From Paraburkholderia sabiae (GTDB taxonomy: Bacteria > Pseudomonadota > Gammaproteobacteria > Burkholderiales > Burkholderiaceae), in the NCBI RefSeq assembly GCF_030412785.1, contig NZ_CP125296.1, forward strand, positions 372,001-436,000: a stretch of DNA of 64,000 nucleotides, read 5' to 3'. A program made the translations under genes and the position numbers. Positions 33,833-44,417 of this stretch are shown here, piece after piece. The notes beneath the pieces were generated by a model. That model ran no database searches and was not told the DNA's origin. It saw nothing but the letters and a program-made list of their open reading frames with translations. Each line of letters begins with the position of its first letter. Within the stretch, counting starts at the first letter, position 1.

Positions 33833-36800
33833 TTGGCCAGTCGGATTTTCAGACGGATACCTCTTCCCATCCGGGTGACGCTGTTCATCGTCATCGTGTG
33901 CGCGCTGCTGATCGGCAGCGACGCGTGGCGCAGCGTCGCGTCGCGTCAGGACCAGATGGAAGAAATGTCCGTCGCGACGGCCAACCTCGCGCGCGCGATG
34001 GCGCAGCACGCCGACGACAGCATCCGGCAGGCCGACACCACGCTCGTCGACGCGGTCGAACGGGTCGAACATGACGGCGTGAGCGCCGCCGCGCTCGAAC
34101 GGCTGCATCGGTTGTTCATTCAGCGCGCCTCCGAATTGCCCCAATTGAACGGGCTCTATCTGTACGACCGCGACGGCAACTGGCTGGCAAATTCGCAACC
34201 GGCGCTCGCCAAGACTTTCAACAACGCCGACCGCGAGTATTTCGTCTATCACCGCACGCACGCCGACCGTGGCGTGCATATCGGCATGCCCGTCCAGAGC
34301 CGCGCGACGGGCAAATGGATCGTTCCCGTATCGCGGCGCGTCGATGGGCCGGACGGCCAGTTCGCCGGCGTCGTGCTCGCGACCATCGAGATCGATTTCT
34401 TCACGCGCTTCTACGACAGCCTCGACATCGGCCGATACGGCGCCGTCGCGCTCGTCGCCGACAACGGCGTGATGGTGGTGCGCCGTCCGTACGAAACGCG
34501 CTTCGTCGGCAAGAATGTCGCCGATACGATGCTGTTCCAGGTGCACCAGAAGTCGCGCGAAACGGCGAGCTTCGTGTCGAAGTCGGCGCAGGACGGTGTC
34601 ACGCGCCTGAACAGTGAGCGCAGCCTGAGCCACTACCCGTTGTTCGTCGTGGCCGCGCTCGCGCAGGACGAGATTCTCGCGCCGTGGTGGTCGGACACGT
34701 TGTGGCACGCGGCGGGCACGACGGTGCTGGTGCTGATGCTCGCGGTGTTCGGCTGGCGGCTGGTGCGCAATGCCAACGCGCGCACGCGCGTCGAGCGCAA
34801 GCTGGCCGCGAGTCTCGAAACGCGGCGCGCGATTCTCGACACGGCTGTCAATCCCATCATCACGCTCGACCGTTCGGGCGTGATCCTGTCGCTGAACCCG
34901 GCGGGCGAGAAGGCGTTCGGTTACGCCGAGGAGGAGATCGCCGGCAAGGACGTTCGCGTGCTCGTGTCGGGCACGGTCCACGAACTGTTCGACCGCTACG
35001 CGTCGCAATTCGCCGAGCGCGGCGCGGCGGACGGGCACGACATCGTCAGCGAGTGCGAGCTGGCGGGCTTGCGCAAGGACGGCAGCGTGTTCCCCGTGCA
35101 TGTGTCGACGGGGGCGATGGTGATGGGCGGCGAGCGCCGTTTCGTGTGCGTGATCACCGACATGTCCGTGCAGATCCGCGAGCGCGCGGAGCTGTCGGAG
35201 GCGCGCGACCAGCTGCTGCTCGCGGCCGATATCGCGGAACTCGGCATCTGGTCGTGGGAATTTACGAACGACGCATTGCGCTGGAACACGCGCATGTTCG
35301 AGATTTTCGGCATGACGACGACGCCCGCCGAAGGTTTGCATTTCGAGCACTGGCTGTCGCGCGTGCATGAGGAAGACCGCCCGGCCGCCGTCGAAACACT
35401 GGAAGCCGCGTTTGCCGGCGAAGTGACGTCGAAGCACATTCATTTGCCGCTCTACCGGATCAGCCTGCCCGACGGCGAAATCCGTCATATCCAGACCACC
35501 TTTACCGTTCAGCGCGACGCGTCGGGCAATCCGGTCGGCATGACGGGCGTGACGCACGACGTCACCGAGCAACGCAATATCGAGCTTCGGCTGCGCGACG
35601 CCAAGCAGCAGGCCGACGCGGCGAACGAGGCGAAATCGGCGTTCCTCGCCAACATGAGCCACGAAATCCGCACGCCGTTGAACGCGGTGCTCGGCATGCT
35701 GGATCTCGTGCAATCGACGGGACTCAACGAGCGTCAGGGCGGCTATGTCGTCAAGGCGGAAACGGCGGCGAAGTCGCTGCTCGGCTTGTTGAACGACGTG
35801 CTCGATTATTCGAAGATCGAAGCGGGCAAACTGCAGCTCGACACGCATACATTCGAAATCGAGCCGCTGATGCAGGATCTCGGCGTCGTGCTGTCGGGCA
35901 ATCAGTACGACAAGGAAGTCGAAGTACTGTTCGATATCAGCCCCGACCTGCCGTCCGTCGTGATCGGCGACAGCTTGCGGTTGCAGCAGGTGCTCGTGAA
36001 TCTCGCGGGCAATGCGCTCAAGTTCACGATCAAAGGCCAGGTCGTCGTCAGCTTCACGCTGCTGTCGCGGCTCGATTCGGGCGTGCGCGTGCGCATCGCG
36101 GTAACGGACAGCGGCATCGGCATCAGCGAGGCGCAGCTCGGCCAGATTTTCGAAGGCTTCAGCCAGGCCGAAGTGTCGACGACGCGTCGCTTCGGCGGCA
36201 CGGGTCTCGGTCTTGCGATCAGCCGGCGGCTCGTCGAACTGATGGGCGGCAAGCTCGAAGTGGCGAGCGAACTCGGCAAAGGCAGCCGTTTCTGGTTCGA
36301 TATCAATCTCGGCGTCAGCGCCGACGTACATGCGGACGATCTCGATCTGCATCTGCCGCTCGATCGCCGCTTGCGCGTGCTCGTCGCCGACGACAACGGC
36401 ATTGCCCGCGAAGTGCTGTCGCGCACGGCGCGCGCGCTCGGCTGGGAAGCGGACGTGGTGCCGGGCGGCATTTCGGCGGCGAAGCTCGCAGCCGCCGCCG
36501 AGCGAGAGCACGAAGGGTACGACGTGATCCTGCTCGACTGGCGCATGCCCGATCTCGATGGACTGTCGGCGGCGCGGCGGATCGACGAATGGCGTGAGCG
36601 CCGCAATGCGCCGGCCATCGTGATGATTACGGCGTATGGCCAGGAAGTGCTGGCGGCCGCGCAGGAATCCGACGACATGCCGTTCGATGCCTTCGTCACG
36701 AAGCCCGTCACGCCGCGCCAGCTTGCGCAGACCGTACAGCGCGTGCTGACGGGACAAAAGACCGCGCACGCGCGACGTCCATCGCGCGCGCCCGTGGGCG

Positions 36801-37834
36801 AAGGGCGTCTGGCTGGACTTACGCTGCTCGTGGTCGAAGACAATCCGCTCAACCGTGAAGTGGCCGACGGTTTGTTGAGCCGCGAAGGCGCGCATGTGGT
36901 GCTGGCCGAAAGCGGCCTGGAGGGCGTCGAGAAAGTGCTGACGGGCACGCGCGTATTCGACGCAGTGCTGATGGACATGCAGATGCCCGACGTCGACGGG
37001 CTCGAAGCGACGCGGCTGATCCGTGCGCATGGCCGCTTCGCGGCGCTGCCGATCATCGCGATGACGGCGAACGCGACGCGTGCGGATCGCGATGCGTGTC
37101 TCGCGGCGGGCATGAACGATCATGTCGGCAAGCCGATCGACGTCAAGCATCTGGTCGACGTATTGATCGCGCAGACGGGCGCGATTGCGCTGCCTGTCGC
37201 CACGGACGCGCGCGCCGCCGATGAAGCGCCAGCGAGCGATCTGCTCGAACGGAAGGAATCGATCGTCGGGCGTTTTGGCGGCAGCGAGGATCTGATCCGC
37301 AAGGCGCTCGGCGTGTTCGTCGACGAGATGGAGCGGCATCTCGACGACCTGCGCGAAGAAGCGGAACAGAACGGCGAGGGACGCAGCGCGGCGCTGCTGC
37401 ATGCGATCAAGGGCAGCGCGGGAACGATGGGCGCGAAGATGCTCGCGGATTTCGCGGCGTCGCTCGAACATCGCTTGCACGCAGAGGATGAAAACGAGGC
37501 GGCCGTCACGCCCGGCGAAGTGGACAGGCTCGAACGATTGCTGATCGACAGCGTCGCGCAGTTGCGCGTCGTGTTCGGCAACAGGCAGAACGGGCACGCG
37601 ACGGCCGCTGCCGAACAGCTGGAAACGGAAGAGTATCGGGCGCGGCTTGGTCGCCTGCTCGAACGTCTGGAGGCATCGAATCTGGAAGCGCTCGATCTCG
37701 CCGAAACGCTCGCGCCGCACGTGCCGTCCGGGCTGCAGCCGCGATTCGACCGGCTGCTCGCCGAGATCGAAGCGCTGGACTTCGTCACGGCGGCTGCAAG
37801 TACACGTGAGATGCTGGATCAACTGACATGCTAG
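33833..37834 (+). CDS. Hybrid sensor histidine kinase (Cache-PAS-PAS-HisKA-HATPase-REC-REC-HPt)
   Basis: A 1333-aa membrane sensor kinase. There is a helix near residues 14-30, a periplasmic Cache-type domain to about 290, and a second helix near 300-318. Two PAS domains follow (about 335-455 and 465-585). HisKA has His610 in NMSHEIRTP, and the HATPase carries GTGLGLAIS. REC1 has Asp902, REC2 Asp1048, and the C-terminal HPt has His1190. All relay residues are intact, so a full phosphorelay is possible. TTG is the likely start, with ggag 7 nt upstream. Its end overlaps the REC-GGDEF gene by 7 bp. Confidence 0.92.
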   Translation: MASRIFRRIPLPIRVTLFIVIVCALLIGSDAWRSVASRQDQMEEMSVATANLARAMAQHADDSIRQADTTLVDAVERVEHDGVSAAALERLHRLFIQRASELPQLNGLYLYDRDGNWLANSQPALAKTFNNADREYFVYHRTHADRGVHIGMPVQSRATGKWIVPVSRRVDGPDGQFAGVVLATIEIDFFTRFYDSLDIGRYGAVALVADNGVMVVRRPYETRFVGKNVADTMLFQVHQKSRETASFVSKSAQDGVTRLNSERSLSHYPLFVVAALAQDEILAPWWSDTLWHAAGTTVLVLMLAVFGWRLVRNANARTRVERKLAASLETRRAILDTAVNPIITLDRSGVILSLNPAGEKAFGYAEEEIAGKDVRVLVSGTVHELFDRYASQFAERGAADGHDIVSECELAGLRKDGSVFPVHVSTGAMVMGGERRFVCVITDMSVQIRERAELSEARDQLLLAADIAELGIWSWEFTNDALRWNTRMFEIFGMTTTPAEGLHFEHWLSRVHEEDRPAAVETLEAAFAGEVTSKHIHLPLYRISLPDGEIRHIQTTFTVQRDASGNPVGMTGVTHDVTEQRNIELRLRDAKQQADAANEAKSAFLANMSHEIRTPLNAVLGMLDLVQSTGLNERQGGYVVKAETAAKSLLGLLNDVLDYSKIEAGKLQLDTHTFEIEPLMQDLGVVLSGNQYDKEVEVLFDISPDLPSVVIGDSLRLQQVLVNLAGNALKFTIKGQVVVSFTLLSRLDSGVRVRIAVTDSGIGISEAQLGQIFEGFSQAEVSTTRRFGGTGLGLAISRRLVELMGGKLEVASELGKGSRFWFDINLGVSADVHADDLDLHLPLDRRLRVLVADDNGIAREVLSRTARALGWEADVVPGGISAAKLAAAAEREHEGYDVILLDWRMPDLDGLSAARRIDEWRERRNAPAIVMITAYGQEVLAAAQESDDMPFDAFVTKPVTPRQLAQTVQRVLTGQKTAHARRPSRAPVGEGRLAGLTLLVVEDNPLNREVADGLLSREGAHVVLAESGLEGVEKVLTGTRVFDAVLMDMQMPDVDGLEATRLIRAHGRFAALPIIAMTANATRADRDACLAAGMNDHVGKPIDVKHLVDVLIAQTGAIALPVATDARAADEAPASDLLERKESIVGRFGGSEDLIRKALGVFVDEMERHLDDLREEAEQNGEGRSAALLHAIKGSAGTMGAKMLADFAASLEHRLHAEDENEAAVTPGEVDRLERLLIDSVAQLRVVFGNRQNGHATAAAEQLETEEYRARLGRLLERLEASNLEALDLAETLAPHVPSGLQPRFDRLLAEIEALDFVTAAASTREMLDQLTC

Positions 37835-38781
37835 AACACATCCCCGGCGACTGGGCTCACACGTTCGCGCTGCGTCCGAAGCTGCTGATCGCCGACGATC
37901 AGCCCGTCAACGTCCGCGCGCTGCACGCGCTTTTCAAGGACGATTGCGACGTGTTCATGGCGACCAACGGCGCGCAAACCATCGAGCTGTGTCGCAAGGA
38001 ACTGCCCGATCTGATCCTGCTCGACGTCGTGATGGACGGCATGGACGGACACGAAGTCTGCCGCCGCCTGAAGGCCGATCCGCTGACGCATACGATTCCC
38101 ATCATCTTCGTCACCGCGCAGACGGATGAAGCCGACGAGGAATACGGACTGTCGCTCGGCGCGGTGGATTTCATCACGAAGCCGATCAAGCCGGCCATCG
38201 TGCGGGCGCGGGTGCGCGCGCATCTTTCGCTGAAAATGCAGGGCGACGTGCTGCGCTCGATTGCGCTCGTCGACGGGCTGACGGGCGTCGGCAACCGGCG
38301 CAAGTTCGAAGAAGATCTCGACGCGAGCTGGCGGCATTGCCTGCGCGAATCGGCGCCGCTGTCGCTGGTGATGGTCGATGTCGATTACTTCAAGCGCTAC
38401 AACGACCGTTACGGACATCAGGCGGGCGACCGCTGCCTGCAGACCGTTGCAAGGCGTCTGACGGAAACGCTGCGCCGGCCGTACGACACGGTCGGGCGAT
38501 ATGGCGGCGAAGAGTTCGCGTGCCTGCTGCCGAACACGCCGCTCGAATCGGCGACGCGGATCGCGTTGAAGATGGAGGAGGGCGTGCGGGCGCTGAAGCT
38601 CGAACATGTGGATTCGGGCTGTGCGGATACCGTGACGATTTCAGTGGGTGTGGCGACGCTGATTCCGACTACTGATATCCGGCCCGCGGAACTCGTCGAA
38701 TCCGCCGACCAGCAGCTTTATGAGGCGAAGCATGCCGGGCGGGGAAGGGTGGCTTCGGCGATGCGGATGATGGAGGGGTAG
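37828..38781 (+). CDS. REC-GGDEF response regulator, diguanylate cyclase
   Basis: A 317-aa two-domain protein. The receiver (about 15-135) has the phosphoacceptor Asp66 in LILLDVVMDG. The GGDEF domain carries the active-site loop GGEEF (226-230) and an intact inhibitory I-site RPYD exactly five residues before it. It should make c-di-GMP with product inhibition, after phosphorylation by a kinase. The ATG overlaps the end of the hybrid kinase gene by 7 bp, so that kinase's HPt domain is the expected phosphodonor. Confidence 0.93.
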   Translation: MLEHIPGDWAHTFALRPKLLIADDQPVNVRALHALFKDDCDVFMATNGAQTIELCRKELPDLILLDVVMDGMDGHEVCRRLKADPLTHTIPIIFVTAQTDEADEEYGLSLGAVDFITKPIKPAIVRARVRAHLSLKMQGDVLRSIALVDGLTGVGNRRKFEEDLDASWRHCLRESAPLSLVMVDVDYFKRYNDRYGHQAGDRCLQTVARRLTETLRRPYDTVGRYGGEEFACLLPNTPLESATRIALKMEEGVRALKLEHVDSGCADTVTISVGVATLIPTTDIRPAELVESADQQLYEAKHAGRGRVASAMRMMEG

Positions 38782-38795
38782 GGGCGCGTCCGGCT

Positions 38796-39677
38796 TTACG
38801 TCCTATCCCTCGGCATCGCCTGCAACGTCTCCACGATCTCCCGCATCAACGCCTTCCGGTCATCCGACGCCCGCTGCACCATGCCGACGGTTCTCAGCGT
38901 CGGCGGACTCGAAATCGGAATCACGCGCAGCAACGGATCGTTCAGCCAGTTGCCGCGTATCAGCAGCGGCAGCACCGCAACGCCGACCTTCTCCCTCACC
39001 AAAGCAACGATCGTTTCAATCGAATTCAGTTCGAGATACTCGTTCACCATCAAGCCCGCTTTCTGCAACGCCTGCTCGACCACCTGTCCCGTACGCACAC
39101 GCCGGTCGAAGCGCAAAAAGCCGTGGCTGCGCAGAATGCGCTGCGGATCGTTGTCGGCGACATCGCGGCTCACGACGAGCATCATCGGTTCGGTGTAGAG
39201 GGTTGTCCATTTGAGCGTGTCGGGCAGCGTCTCGTCGGCGCGCGCGACCACCGCAGCGACGTCCACTTCGCCCGCTTCCACCATGTTCGCCAGTTCGTCG
39301 GAGCGCGCCGACAGCAGCCGCACGTCGAGCCGCGGATGCGTCGCCTTGAGCCGCGCCACGGCCAGCGACAACGCGCCGATCACCGACACCACCGCGCCGA
39401 TCGTCACCGGCCCCTCCATCGCGTCCGTCGGCTTCGCTTCCAGCTCGGCGAGCAGATCGAGAATCTGCTCGACCTTCGGCCAGATCGTATGGCCATGCTG
39501 CGTCAGCGTGATCTGCCGTCCACGGCGGTCGAACAGCTGACGCCCCAGCGCTTCTTCGAGTCCGCGCATCTGCAGGCTGACGGCCGCCTGCGTCAACGCG
39601 ACTTTATCGGCGGCGGCCGAGAACGAGCCCGTGTGGGCAACGGCCTTGAAGGTCTTCAACATGCGTAGCGTCGGCAT
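38796..39677 (-). CDS. LysR-family regulator, divergent from peptide ABC operon
   Basis: A 293-aa LysR regulator. The HTH lies in residues about 1-60 (GSFSAAADKVALTQAAVSLQMRGLEEALG), followed by a standard substrate domain. It is transcribed away from the ABC importer at 39826, with a 148-bp AT-rich gap between them, the classical LysR arrangement. It resembles the regulators of amino-acid or glutathione-type uptake operons only in general terms. It probably controls the importer and the gamma-glutamyltransferase gene. Confidence 0.9.
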   Translation of the reverse strand: MPTLRMLKTFKAVAHTGSFSAAADKVALTQAAVSLQMRGLEEALGRQLFDRRGRQITLTQHGHTIWPKVEQILDLLAELEAKPTDAMEGPVTIGAVVSVIGALSLAVARLKATHPRLDVRLLSARSDELANMVEAGEVDVAAVVARADETLPDTLKWTTLYTEPMMLVVSRDVADNDPQRILRSHGFLRFDRRVRTGQVVEQALQKAGLMVNEYLELNSIETIVALVREKVGVAVLPLLIRGNWLNDPLLRVIPISSPPTLRTVGMVQRASDDRKALMREIVETLQAMPRDRT

Positions 39678-39825
39678 GGGCAGGTTCCGGTCGAACTCAC
39701 GATTGACTCATGAGAAAAACTTAAGCGTCGAAAAGAAAGTTTAATATTTTTTGTACGAAGCGCGCCATTATGATCGTCAGATGACGATATGAAAGGACGA
39801 GCAAAGCAATGCGGAGTCACCAGGC

Positions 39826-40848
39826 ATGACGGGTGCTGAACGCCGGCCGGTTCTCGATGTACGAGGCTTCTCGCTGAAGTTTTCGAACTCGCCCGATGTC
39901 CCCAACGTCGTCGACAACGTCTCGTTTCCCGTGCATGCGGGCGAGACCCTGTGCATGGTCGGCGAGTCGGGTTGCGGCAAGAGCGTCACGTCGCTGGCGC
40001 TGATGGGGCTGCTCGCGAGTCCGCCCGCGCGGCGCGTCGCGGGCACGGCGCACTTCGAAGGCGTGGATCTGTTCGCGCTGTCCGAGCGCGAACTCGCCGA
40101 CATTCGCGGCAACCGCATGTCGATGATCTTCCAGGAGCCGATGACCTCGCTCAATCCCGCCTACACGATCGGCGAGCAGATTGGCGAGAGCATCCGGCGG
40201 CATCGCGGCGTGAACCGCGCGCAGGCGCGCGACGAAGCGCTGAAGATGCTGCGCCTCGTCCATATTCCCGCACCCGAAACGCGGCTCGACGCGTTCCCGC
40301 ATCAGCTGTCGGGCGGCATGCGTCAGCGCGTGATGATCGCGATGGCGCTCGCCAACAGCCCGCGTCTGCTGATCGCCGACGAACCCACCACCGCGCTCGA
40401 CGTGACCATCCAGGCGCAAGTGCTGTCGCTCGTGCGCACGCTGCAGGCGGAAACGGGCACGGCGATGCTGCTGATCACGCACGACCTCGGCGTGGTCGCC
40501 GAAGTCGCGGATCACGTCGCCGTGATGTACGCGGGCAGGATCGTCGAATACGGCACGGTCGCCGATCTGTTCGACGATCCGCAGCATCCGTACACGATCG
40601 GCCTGATGGGCGCAATTCCGTCCGTCGGCAAGCGCGAAGGCGCGCTCGCGACGATCCGCGGCTCGGTGCCGTCGCCCGAACAGATGCCGCGCGGCTGCCG
40701 TTTCGCGCCGCGCTGTCCGTTCGCGGAACAACGCTGCATCGACGCGGCGCCGCCCGAGCGCACGCTGTCCGGCGAGCATCGCGTCGCCTGCTGGCTCGCG
40801 CCCGTCGAACAGCTCGTGCAACCCGCGCAGCAGAAGGTGACGACATGA
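39826..40848 (+). CDS. Peptide/glutathione-type ABC importer, ATP-binding protein 1 (DppD-like)
   Basis: A 340-aa OppD/DppD-type ATPase. Walker A is GESGCGKS, the signature is [15 protein letters not shown], Walker B is [12 protein letters not shown], and the H-loop is TLQ...ITHDLG. The C-terminal oligopeptide-transporter extension with Cys-rich [12 protein letters not shown] is present and typical of iron-sulfur-containing OppD/F proteins. The gene ends in an ATGA overlap with the second ATPase gene. Operon order is DF-A-B-C-ggt. Confidence 0.93.
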   Translation: MTGAERRPVLDVRGFSLKFSNSPDVPNVVDNVSFPVHAGETLCMVGESGCGKSVTSLALMGLLASPPARRVAGTAHFEGVDLFALSERELADIRGNRMSMIFQEPMTSLNPAYTIGEQIGESIRRHRGVNRAQARDEALKMLRLVHIPAPETRLDAFPHQLSGGMRQRVMIAMALANSPRLLIADEPTTALDVTIQAQVLSLVRTLQAETGTAMLLITHDLGVVAEVADHVAVMYAGRIVEYGTVADLFDDPQHPYTIGLMGAIPSVGKREGALATIRGSVPSPEQMPRGCRFAPRCPFAEQRCIDAAPPERTLSGEHRVACWLAPVEQLVQPAQQKVTT

Positions 40849-41924
40849 CGCCGAACATCCTCGAAGCGAGCGCGCTGACCAAGCGCTTCGGCGGCGAGCG
40901 CCAGATGTTCGCGCGCACGCCGACCGTGCACGCCGTCAACGACGTCTCGTTCGCCGTGCAGACGGGCGAAACCTTTGCGATCGTCGGCGAATCGGGCTGC
41001 GGCAAGTCGACGCTCGGCCGTCTGCTGCTGCGCCTGATCGACGCGACGCAAGGCCGCGTGATCTATCAGGGCGAAGACATCACGCACTGGCAAGGCGCGA
41101 AGCTGCGCCGACTGCGCCGCGAGATGCAGATCATCTTTCAGGATCCGTTCGCGTCGCTCAATCCGGGCATGACGGTCGGGCAGATCATCGGCGAGCCGGT
41201 CGCGTTTCATGGGCTTGCGCGCAATGCTTCGGAACGCCGCGAGCGAGTCGCGCAACTCTTGACGAAGGTCGGCTTGCAACCGGCGTATTCAGAACGCTAT
41301 CCGCACGAGTTCTCGGGCGGGCAGCGGCAGCGCATCGGTATCGCGCGGGCGCTGGCGGGCGAGCCGAAGCTGATCGTCGGCGACGAGCCCGTGTCCGCGC
41401 TCGATGTCTCCGTGCAGGCGCAGGTGATCAATCTGCTCGAATCGCTGAAGGCGGAACTCGGGCTCACGCTCGTGATGGTCGCGCACGATCTCGCCGTGAT
41501 CCGGCACATGAGCGATCGCGTCGCCGTGATGTACCTCGGCGAAATCGTCGAACTCGCGCCCGTCGACGAACTCTTCGATACGCCGCTGCATCCGTACACG
41601 CAGGCGCTGTTGCGCGCGATTCCCGCCAGCAGTCCGCACGAGCGTCGCACGAAGCCCGCGTTGCAAGGCGATCTGCCGAGCCCGACCGCGCCGCCGCCCG
41701 GCTGCCGCTTTCACACGCGCTGTCCGCACGCGAAGCCGCGCTGTTCGCAGGAACGCCCGCTCGCCGAAGTGCTGCCGGGCGGACGCCAGGTGGCCTGTCA
41801 TTTCTGGCGCGACGTGCAGAACGCGGGCAGCGGCGCGCCGCTCGTCGCGAGCGTCAGCGCGAAGCTGAACGAGCGCCTCGCGCTGTATCGCGAGAAGCAG
41901 GCGGCAACGATGGCGAACCGATAA
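40845..41924 (+). CDS. Peptide/glutathione-type ABC importer, ATP-binding protein 2 (DppF-like)
   Basis: A 359-aa OppF/DppF-type ATPase. Walker A is [12 protein letters not shown], the signature is [15 protein letters not shown], Walker B is [14 protein letters not shown]. The C-terminal [12 protein letters not shown] cluster matches the first ATPase. The ATG overlaps the upstream stop by 3 bp (ATGA), so the two ATPases are made in equal amounts as a heterodimer. The tail after residue about 330 is extended compared with DppF. Confidence 0.93.
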   Translation: MTPNILEASALTKRFGGERQMFARTPTVHAVNDVSFAVQTGETFAIVGESGCGKSTLGRLLLRLIDATQGRVIYQGEDITHWQGAKLRRLRREMQIIFQDPFASLNPGMTVGQIIGEPVAFHGLARNASERRERVAQLLTKVGLQPAYSERYPHEFSGGQRQRIGIARALAGEPKLIVGDEPVSALDVSVQAQVINLLESLKAELGLTLVMVAHDLAVIRHMSDRVAVMYLGEIVELAPVDELFDTPLHPYTQALLRAIPASSPHERRTKPALQGDLPSPTAPPPGCRFHTRCPHAKPRCSQERPLAEVLPGGRQVACHFWRDVQNAGSGAPLVASVSAKLNERLALYREKQAATMANR

Positions 41925-41967
41925 CGCAATTCCGATGACAACCCGAACGTCGACAAGGACACCCCGC

Positions 41968-43467
41968 ATGCGAAGAATGTTGATTGCCGCCGCGCTCGCA
42001 TTGAGCGCCTCCGCCGCGATGGCGCAGAGCACCATCCGCATTGGCCTGCAGGACGATATCGGTACGCTCGATCCCGCGCGCAGCGTGCAGTTCGTCGACC
42101 GGATCGTATTCGCGTCGCTGTGCAATTCGCTCGTCGACGTGACGCCCGACCTGAAAATCGTGCCGATGCTCGCCACCTCGTGGACCACGAGCGCCGACGG
42201 CAAGAGCATGACTTTCAAGCTGCGCCAGGGCGTGAAGTTCCAGAACGACGAGCCGTTCAACGCGGCCGCCGTGAAAGCGAACCTCGACCGTTATCGCAGC
42301 CTGCCGACGAGCAACCGCAAGAGCGAACTGTCGTCCGTCGATCACGTCGATGTCGTCGACGACAACACGGTGACGATCGTGCTGAAAGAGCCGAACGCCG
42401 CGCTGCTCGCCACGCTGTCGGATCGCGCGGGCATGATGCTCGCGCCGAAAACGTTCGCCGATGCCGCCGGCGTCGCGTCGCACCCCGTTTGCTCGGGGCC
42501 GTACAAGTTCGTGCAGCGCGTGCAGAACGATCGCATCGTGCTCGAGAAGTTCGCGGGCTACTGGGACGCAGACAAATATCCGATCCAGCGCGTCGTGTTC
42601 CAGCCGATTCCCGACAGCACCGTGCGTCTCGCGAACCTGCGCTCGGGCTCGCTCGACATGATGGAACGCGTCGCGCCTTCCGATGTGAATGCGGTGAAGA
42701 GCGATTCGAATCTGCAGCTGAAGTCGGTGACGGGCCTCGGCACTTACTACTTCACGTTCAACATCGCGAACGGGCCGCGCGGGGCGAACGGTCCGTTCAA
42801 GGACAAGCGTGTGCGTCAGGCCTTCGATCTCGCGATCGATCGTCAGGCGATCGATCAGGTGATCGGCGCGGGCATTTATCCGCCTGCGAATCAGGGCATC
42901 GCGCAATCGAGCCCGTACTACGACAAGTCGCTGCCGTTCCCCAAGCGCGACATCGCGAAAGCGAAGGCGTTGCTGAAGGCGGCGGGCCAGCCGAATCCGA
43001 CGATCGAGTTCACGTATCCGAACAACACGATCGCGAGCCAGATCACGCAGATGATCCAGGCGATGGTCAGCGAAGCGGGCATCACGCTGAAACTGCGTCC
43101 GACCGATTACGCCGCCGCACTGAACGCCGCGCACAACGGCGACTTCCAGGCGATGTACATGGGCTGGTCGGGCCGCGTCGATCCGGACGGCAACATGCAC
43201 CAGTTCTACACGTGCGAAGGCAACCTGAACTACGCGAAGTACTGCAATCCGCAAGTCGACAAGCTGCTCAACGACGCGCGCGTCAAACAGTCGGAAGCCG
43301 ACCGCAAGGCGCTCTACGATCAGGCGACGAAGATCGTCGCGGAAGATCCGTCGATCGTCTATCTCTACGCGCAGCCCTGGCCGTTCGTGATGTCGAAGAA
43401 AGTGCAGGGCTTCGCGCCGTCGCCGGATGGACTCGTGCGCCTGCGCGGCGTGTCGATCAAGGGCTGA
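41968..43467 (+). CDS. Peptide-type ABC transporter substrate-binding protein (SBP_bac_5)
   Basis: A 499-aa periplasmic binding protein of the Opp/Dpp/Gsi family. The signal peptide ends SASAAMAQ. The family motif around KFQNDEPFNAAAVKANLDR is present, and the C-terminal lobe ends with KKVQGFAPSPDG. The ATG at 41968 is preferred because aagga lies 8 nt before it; an upstream ATG at 41935 would add 11 basic residues. It defines what the importer carries. The linked gamma-glutamyltransferase suggests glutathione or gamma-glutamyl peptides, as in gsiABCD systems. Confidence 0.92.
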   Translation: MRRMLIAAALALSASAAMAQSTIRIGLQDDIGTLDPARSVQFVDRIVFASLCNSLVDVTPDLKIVPMLATSWTTSADGKSMTFKLRQGVKFQNDEPFNAAAVKANLDRYRSLPTSNRKSELSSVDHVDVVDDNTVTIVLKEPNAALLATLSDRAGMMLAPKTFADAAGVASHPVCSGPYKFVQRVQNDRIVLEKFAGYWDADKYPIQRVVFQPIPDSTVRLANLRSGSLDMMERVAPSDVNAVKSDSNLQLKSVTGLGTYYFTFNIANGPRGANGPFKDKRVRQAFDLAIDRQAIDQVIGAGIYPPANQGIAQSSPYYDKSLPFPKRDIAKAKALLKAAGQPNPTIEFTYPNNTIASQITQMIQAMVSEAGITLKLRPTDYAAALNAAHNGDFQAMYMGWSGRVDPDGNMHQFYTCEGNLNYAKYCNPQVDKLLNDARVKQSEADRKALYDQATKIVAEDPSIVYLYAQPWPFVMSKKVQGFAPSPDGLVRLRGVSIKG

Positions 43468-43472
43468 GCGTC

Positions 43473-44417
43473 ATGCTGCGGATCATCGCGAATCGCATGC
43501 TGGTGGCCGTGCCGACGCTGATTCTGGTGTCGATGCTGATCTTCGGCCTGCAAAAGCTGCTGCCGGGCGACCCCGTGCTCGCGATGGCGGGCGAAGATCA
43601 GGACGCGCAGGTCATCGCAACATTGCGCGTGAAGTATCACCTCGATCAGCCCGTGCCGACGCAGTACGCGCTGTGGGTCCGCGACGTCGCGCACGGCGAT
43701 CTCGGTTCGTCGCTGCGCACGGACGTGCCCGTGCGCTCGCTGATCGCGCAGAAGCTGCCCGTCACGATCCAGCTCGCGGTGATGGCGATGATCCTCGCAA
43801 TCGGCATCGGCATTCCGGCAGGCGTGATTTCGGCGGCGAGCCGCGGCGGGCCGCTCGATCACGCAGCGAACATCTTCGCGTTGTCGGGCATGTCGATCCC
43901 GAACTTCTGGCTTGGCATCATGCTGATTTTCATCGTGTCGGTGCGCTGGCATCTGCTGCCGTCGTCGGGCTACGTGCCGCCGGGCGAGGACTTCTGGCTC
44001 AGCATCAAGACGATGCTGATGCCCGCCTTCGTGCTGGGCGCGGCGCTCGGCGCGCAACTGATGCGCCACACGCGCAGCGCGATGCTCGGCGTCCTGCGCA
44101 CCGACTACATCCGCACCGCGCGCGCGAAGGGGCTGCTGCGTGGTGCCGTCGTCGTCAAGCATGCGTTCCGCAATGCACTGATTCCGATTGTCACCGTGCT
44201 CGCGCTGCTGTTCGGCGAACTGCTCGCGGGCGCCGTGCTGACGGAGCAGGTGTTCACGATTCCCGGCTTCGGCAAGCTCGTCGTCGATGCCGTGTTCAAT
44301 CGCGATTACCCCGTCGTGCAAGGTGTCGTGCTCGTGACCGCGCTCGCGTTCATCGTCGTGAATCTGTGCGCGGATGTGCTGTATATCCTGCTCAACCCGA
44401 GACTGAGGCGCAGTTGA
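43473..44417 (+). CDS. Peptide-type ABC transporter permease 1 (DppB-like)
   Basis: A 314-aa DppB-type inner-membrane permease with six helices. It has the N-terminal PGDPVLAMAGEDQ region and the EAA-like coupling loop DYIRTARAKGLLRGAVVVKHAFRNALIP that docks on the ATPases. It starts 5 bp after the binding-protein stop. Its stop overlaps the next permease ATG by 1 bp (TGATG). Confidence 0.93.
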   Translation: MLRIIANRMLVAVPTLILVSMLIFGLQKLLPGDPVLAMAGEDQDAQVIATLRVKYHLDQPVPTQYALWVRDVAHGDLGSSLRTDVPVRSLIAQKLPVTIQLAVMAMILAIGIGIPAGVISAASRGGPLDHAANIFALSGMSIPNFWLGIMLIFIVSVRWHLLPSSGYVPPGEDFWLSIKTMLMPAFVLGAALGAQLMRHTRSAMLGVLRTDYIRTARAKGLLRGAVVVKHAFRNALIPIVTVLALLFGELLAGAVLTEQVFTIPGFGKLVVDAVFNRDYPVVQGVVLVTALAFIVVNLCADVLYILLNPRLRRS

